DNA from: Echinarachnius parma
Taxonomy: Eukaryota > Echinodermata > Echinoidea > Clypeasteroida > Echinarachniidae
Length of the DNA stretch: 64,000 bases
Reading direction: 5' to 3'
Assembly: GCA_037951105.1 (NCBI GenBank)
Contig: JBAMJV010003952.1
Coordinates: 19,662-83,661, forward strand
Shown: positions 55,801-61,800 of the stretch, piece after piece
Position numbering within the stretch: position 1 is the stretch's first letter
Layout: each line of letters opens with the position of its first letter
The notes under the pieces: generated by a model
Seen by the model: only the letters and a program-made list of their open reading frames with translations
What the model was told of the DNA's origin: nothing
Databases searched by the model: none
Made by a program: the position numbers and the translations under genes

Positions 55801-58800
55801 TATCTGATCGTAATAAATTTGGGCCCCAAATTTATTTGATGATTTTAAAAATAAATTTAAAAAATGCTTACACTTTTTCAAAAAATGTTCAAAAGCGGGT
55901 TTTAAATAGTTGTTGATGATATCTCTATTTAATAATTATTTCAACAAAGCGTCACATGTATGAAAATGGTTGAAACCAATGCCTCTTTAGAGAGCGCCCT
56001 CTTGTATTTTAATGGCTCTTTTTTTTAATGATAACAGGCTTTTTACTTAGTCGTTTGTAATTTTGTATACCTTTCGAGCATGGTGGAGTTATAACTATTA
56101 GTTTGTAATGTTACTGCGCAGGTTTTGGTTACTAAAGTTCAGCCTTACCAAAACTGTACTACCTCTTTAAGCTCAATTAATACTATTTAGGGTGGGGGCA
56201 TTATGAACCCCAACTTCCTTCAGGGATTTCATTATAATACATGTACTCTAGAACCTATTATGATCTCCTCTCGTCAGCTTTCAAGATTGCTCATCTTTTA
56301 GAACCATTTACTATGAAAAATAATGTGCCCAAAGGGACCATAATACATACGAGGTGTGGTCGTTTCAGCTTCAGTCGTTGTAACTTGTCTTGTGGAAGTC
56401 TCCACTTCAGTAGTAGCCTCTGGTGTGCTCGTAATTTCTTTCGTAGTAACAGTTTGTGTTGTTGATGTTGGAGTAGTAGTTGATATAGTGGTCGTTATTG
56501 CAGTTGTTGTAACATTAACTGATAACAAGAAACAATACATTAGAGTTATTGAGCATACAAATATTTCAATGCAAACAGTTTTGATTTGATATAACCTTCA
56601 TAATAGCATACTAGATGACTTCATTTCCAGACAATGAAACTGTATTTCACACAAATAAAAATGTTCTTCCTCATGAAATTTTGAAATACTGGAACAATTC
56701 CTGAAATCTAATTTAGACACAAATCATCCAGTAAAATACAAATGTACCCATCTTAAGTCGGGTACTATAAAATACAATGCAACTATTTTCTCTATGGAAG
56801 ATATTTCAGCATGAATAAGGAACGCCTTTGCTTACAAAATTAATTCATTTGAACTTTTGATTAGAAACGATAACAAGTGATGATACACTATTAACAAAAA
56901 CATAAGAATACCCCGAATATGATATTTGTGAAATAGTGCTTTTACAAATTATCTCCTACAATTCAGTTTACAAAGCTTCTGACTAATCGAGCATTGAAAA
57001 GGGTTTCATGGGAACAACCGCCATTCAAAGGTCTTCGTGGCTTGATGGTTTGAGCACCGGTCTAGCAATCCGGAGGTCTCGGGTTCGATTCCCGGCGAAG
57101 TCTATTTTTCTTTGCTCATTTTCAATCACAATTCAGGAGTGTAACTTACCAACTTTGACGCATCCTTCCAGATCAATTTGGACACTTTCGATATCAGGAG
57201 TGTTGAAGCTAAGAAGAGCCTCAGTGACTGGTATGTTTTGGTACTTTTCAGGTATCATGAACATTCCAGGTTCCCCTAGTTTTACTTCAAACGGTTCAGG
57301 TACTTCACTGTCATCTAAGGTTCCCATTATGGCGACTGTAACACTTTCTATAGCAGGATCACCCATATTGATGGAATACAATTGGGCCCCAATAGCGTTA
57401 TTTCCATTGGGTGTTCCAAATGACAATGTTACGCTGTTTTGCTGGTTCGGAAGTACAGGAACAGCTCCATCACTTATATCGGTTCCATCGCTTGTTGTAT
57501 ATGTGATATCCACAGGGACACCTTGGTCTTCCAGGGGCTTATCACATTGGTCTATTATTGGATATAAAATAAATTATACATGAATCATGAGTGTAATCAC
57601 ATCATTTATACTAAATATAAAGAGGTTAAATACAGAGCCCTACTTCATCATTATTTTCATTTCTTCAGATACATATTGACTTCGATGAGGTATCAGACAC
57701 CTTGGGTCAGGATATGTTTCTTCTGCTATACACAAATCTAACCGTATTTTATTCTTCTCTTACCATAAGCTAAACAACACGGTAGAAGAGAAACGAGGAA
57801 GCTCCAAGTAAATTTCGTGGAGTTAAACACTTTACAGGCATCCCTTTAAAATACATGTGATATCATATTGATAATACTGAGTAATGGACTTTTCACAAAT
57901 CGAACTGAAATAATTTGCTTAAAGAAAGTAAAATACTTACGAGGTGTCGTTTGAGCTTTAGTTGTAATTCGTCTTGTGGTGGTAGCCACTGAAGTGGTAG
58001 CCACTGGAGTGGGGGGTTTTGTTGGCCTTGTCCTCGTTCTTGTCACTTTGGGATCTGTAAATTTATAACAAGAGTAAAAAGGACATTTGTTGTAACAGAT
58101 TATACAATGTTGTAGTCAGATTATTAATGTAACCATATACTTGCACATAACTATTCCCAGAAAGTAAGAATTCTACTTTTTTAAAATCTGTTAATGCACA
58201 TGTGTGTTAAATTTTTGTTCTTATAAACATGATCTCGTTATAAAATGCAAACATAGAAAACATGAATGGAACACATTCAAATTGAATTTGCAAATACACA
58301 ATATTTTCCTAGAAGCCTCTATACAGCAACAAGTTATTCCTTTTGGTAGAAAAAATACTAATTATGTATGCGTAAATAAAAATGAGTTGGGGAGTTTTCA
58401 ATGTAAAGCAAATTATTGATGACTTACCAGTTTTACCTGTTGGAGGAAGTGTTGTTTCTAAAAAGAGAATAATACAAATTTGTCCATTATATCTGTAATT
58501 CCACAATCTTGCTATGAAAATTAAAAAAATGGGGTTCAACAACAGTAAACGAGAGGGCTCGACTGCTTCTAATTTGCATTATCAGAGAATGGGATTGGTG
58601 TCCTAATCCACCCAATCAAAAGGCCCCTATTAACCGTATGAACATGGTCCAACAACAATCATGATCTACACAAAATGAAGAAATGACCTGCATATGGACT
58701 CTAACTAAATGTATCTTTCAGTTGCCCTAGAACCTCATTTTACAATGTGTTTCACTTTTTAAAGAAAAATGAATATATACCTTTCATCGTGACTGTCTCA

Positions 58801-61800
58801 ACTTCAGTGGTACCCTCTGTCATGATGGTTGTTTCAATAATAGTGGTAGCCTCTTTTGTTGTTGTGGGGGTTGTCGTTATAGTGGTTGATGTTGTAGTTG
58901 TTGTTACATTGACTTTGGTGAGAGAGAGAAGACAGAGGGAGATTTTAATTTTCATCCAGGCAATATTAAACTTATAGCATTATTACAAAATATATTGAAT
59001 GGTATCTAAAATTTCCTCAAAGAACCTGGTTGATAGTAATACATGTCGTTATTAATTCCCATTTTAAATTCCATTTGAATCAAATTATTTCTAAAAACAG
59101 ATATTCAAAATGCGACTTACCAACTTTGATGCATCCTTCCAAATCAATTTGGACACTTTCGATATCAGGCGTGTTGAAGCTAAGAAGAGCCTCAGCGACT
59201 GGTATGTTTTGGAACTCTTCAGGTATCATGAACGATTCCAGTTTCCCCTAGTTTTACCTCAAATGGTTCAGGTACTTCACTGTCATCTAAGGTTCCCATT
59301 ATGGCGATTGTAACGCTTTCGATACCAGGATCACCGGATATTGATGGAATACAATTGGGCCCCGATAGCATTATCTCCATTTGGTGTTCCAAATGACAAT
59401 GTTACACTGTTTGCTGGTTTGGAAGTACAGGAACAGATCCATCACTTATTTCGGTTTCATCGCTTGTTGTATATATGATCTCCACTGGGACACCCTGGTC
59501 CTCGAGGGGCTTATCACATTGATCTGAGTGAAGACAATAAAAGCAAGATTCCATTATTAATTGCTTGGAGACAACAATATTTTAGAAAATGTAAGATAAC
59601 TGCTAAATTTGCTACATTTCAAATTGTTTCCTTTGCCATGAAAAAGAAATTGCTCATAAATATATATACTTTTATAGATATAATTATAAATAAAGACAAC
59701 CTCTTTCTGTATTTTGCATCTACATGTATTACATTGTTAGTGCTGATAAATAGGCCAAATTACAAATAAGTACCAACTATTCATACCATGAATCATATAT
59801 TTTGAATGTGTACAATATATCCATTAGCTGTAATGTGCTACAGTACCACCCTATTCACGGCTGTGTGATTAAATGCTATGATACCATACTGTAAGATTCA
59901 ACAAGTTTCCTTTGTGAATGGAAAAATGGCACCCTACAATAAGACAATTCCATAAACAAAATCATGTGCGTACACTTGAGTATTGGTACGTCCCGAAAAA
60001 AAGAATTGTAAGGGTTTTGGTTGGTTTGTTGGTTGTTGAAAGTTCATTGAATGAAACATGTGAAATGAGAATCCTTCCCTTTCGAATGCTTTCATACTTG
60101 TAAAATTTGATCTCAAAATATTTTATTTATATATCGTCTAGCTAGGCGATATATTGATTCTTAAGAAAATACATAAAATGTTTATACACTTCTTTAAAAA
60201 AAAAAGTTTCAAAACAGGTTTTTAGATAGTAATTGATGATATCTCTATCTAATCAGTATTTTAACAAAACATCACATGCACAATTTTGTATAAAAATGGT
60301 TGAAACCAACGATTTTTAGAGTGGGCCCTCTTGAGTTTTAACAGCTCTTTTTTGTATGGATAACAGGCTTTTCACTTAGGGTGGGGGCATTATGAACCCC
60401 AACTTCCTTCAGGGATTTCATTATAATACTCTAGAACCTATTATGATCTCCTCTCGTCAGCTTTCAAGATTGCTCATCTTTTAGAACCATTTACTATGAA
60501 AAATAATGTGCCCAAAGGGACCATAATACATACGAGGTGTGGTCGTTTCAGCTTCAGTCGTTGTAACTTGTCTTGTGGAAGTCTCCACTTCAGTAGTAGC
60601 CTCTGGTGTGCTCGTAATTTCTTTCGTAGTAACAGTTTGTGTTGTTGATGTTGGAGTAGTAGTTGATATAGTGGTCGTTATTGCAGTTGTTGTAACATTA
60701 ACTGATAAAAAAAAAAAAATACATTAGAGTTATTGAGCATACAAATATTTCAATGCAAACAGTTTTGATTTGATATAACCTTCATAATAGCATACTAGAT
60801 GACTTCATTTCCAGACAATGAAACTGTATTTCACACAAATAAAAATGTTCTTCCTCATGAGATTTTGAAATACCGGAACAATTCCTGAAATCTAATTTAG
60901 ACACAAATCATCCAGTAAAATACAAATGTACCTATCTTAAGTCGGGTACTATAAAATACAATGCAGCTATTTTCTCTATGGAAGATATTTCAGCATGAAT
61001 AAGGAACGCCTTTGCTTACAAAATTAATTCATTTGAACTTTTGATTAGAAACGATAACAAGTGATGATACACTATTAACAAAAACATAAGAATACCTCGA
61101 ATATGATAATATTTGTGAAATAGTGCTTTTACAAATTATCTCCTACAATTCAGGAGTGTAACTTACCAACTTTGACGCATCCTTCCAGATCAATTTGGAC
61201 ACTTTCGATATCAGGCGTGTTGAAGCTAAGAAGAGCCTCAGTGACTGGTATGTTTTGGTACTTTTCAGGTATCATGAACATTCCAGGTTCCCCTAGTTTT
61301 ACTTCAAACGGTTCAGGTACTTCACTGTCATCTAAGGTTCCCATTATGGCGACTGTAACACTTTCTATAGCAGGATCACCCATATTGATGGAATACAATT
61401 GGGCCCCAATAGCGTTATTTCCATTGGGTGTTCCAAATGACAATGTTACGCTGTTTTGCTGGTTCGGAAGTACAGGAACAGCTCCATCACTTATATCGGT
61501 TCCATCGCTTGTTGTATATGTGATATCCACAGGGACATCTTGGTCTTCCAGGGGCTTATCACATTGGTCTATTATTGGATATAAAAACAAATTATACATG
61601 AATCATGAGTGTAATCACATCATTTATACTAAATATAAAGAGGTTAAATACAGAGCCCTACTTCATCATTATTTTCATTTCTTCAGATACATATTGGCTT
61701 CGATGAGGTATCAGACACCTTGGGTCAGGATCTGTTTATTCTGCTATACACAAATCTAACCGTATTTTATTCTTCTCTTACCATAAGCTAAACAACACGG

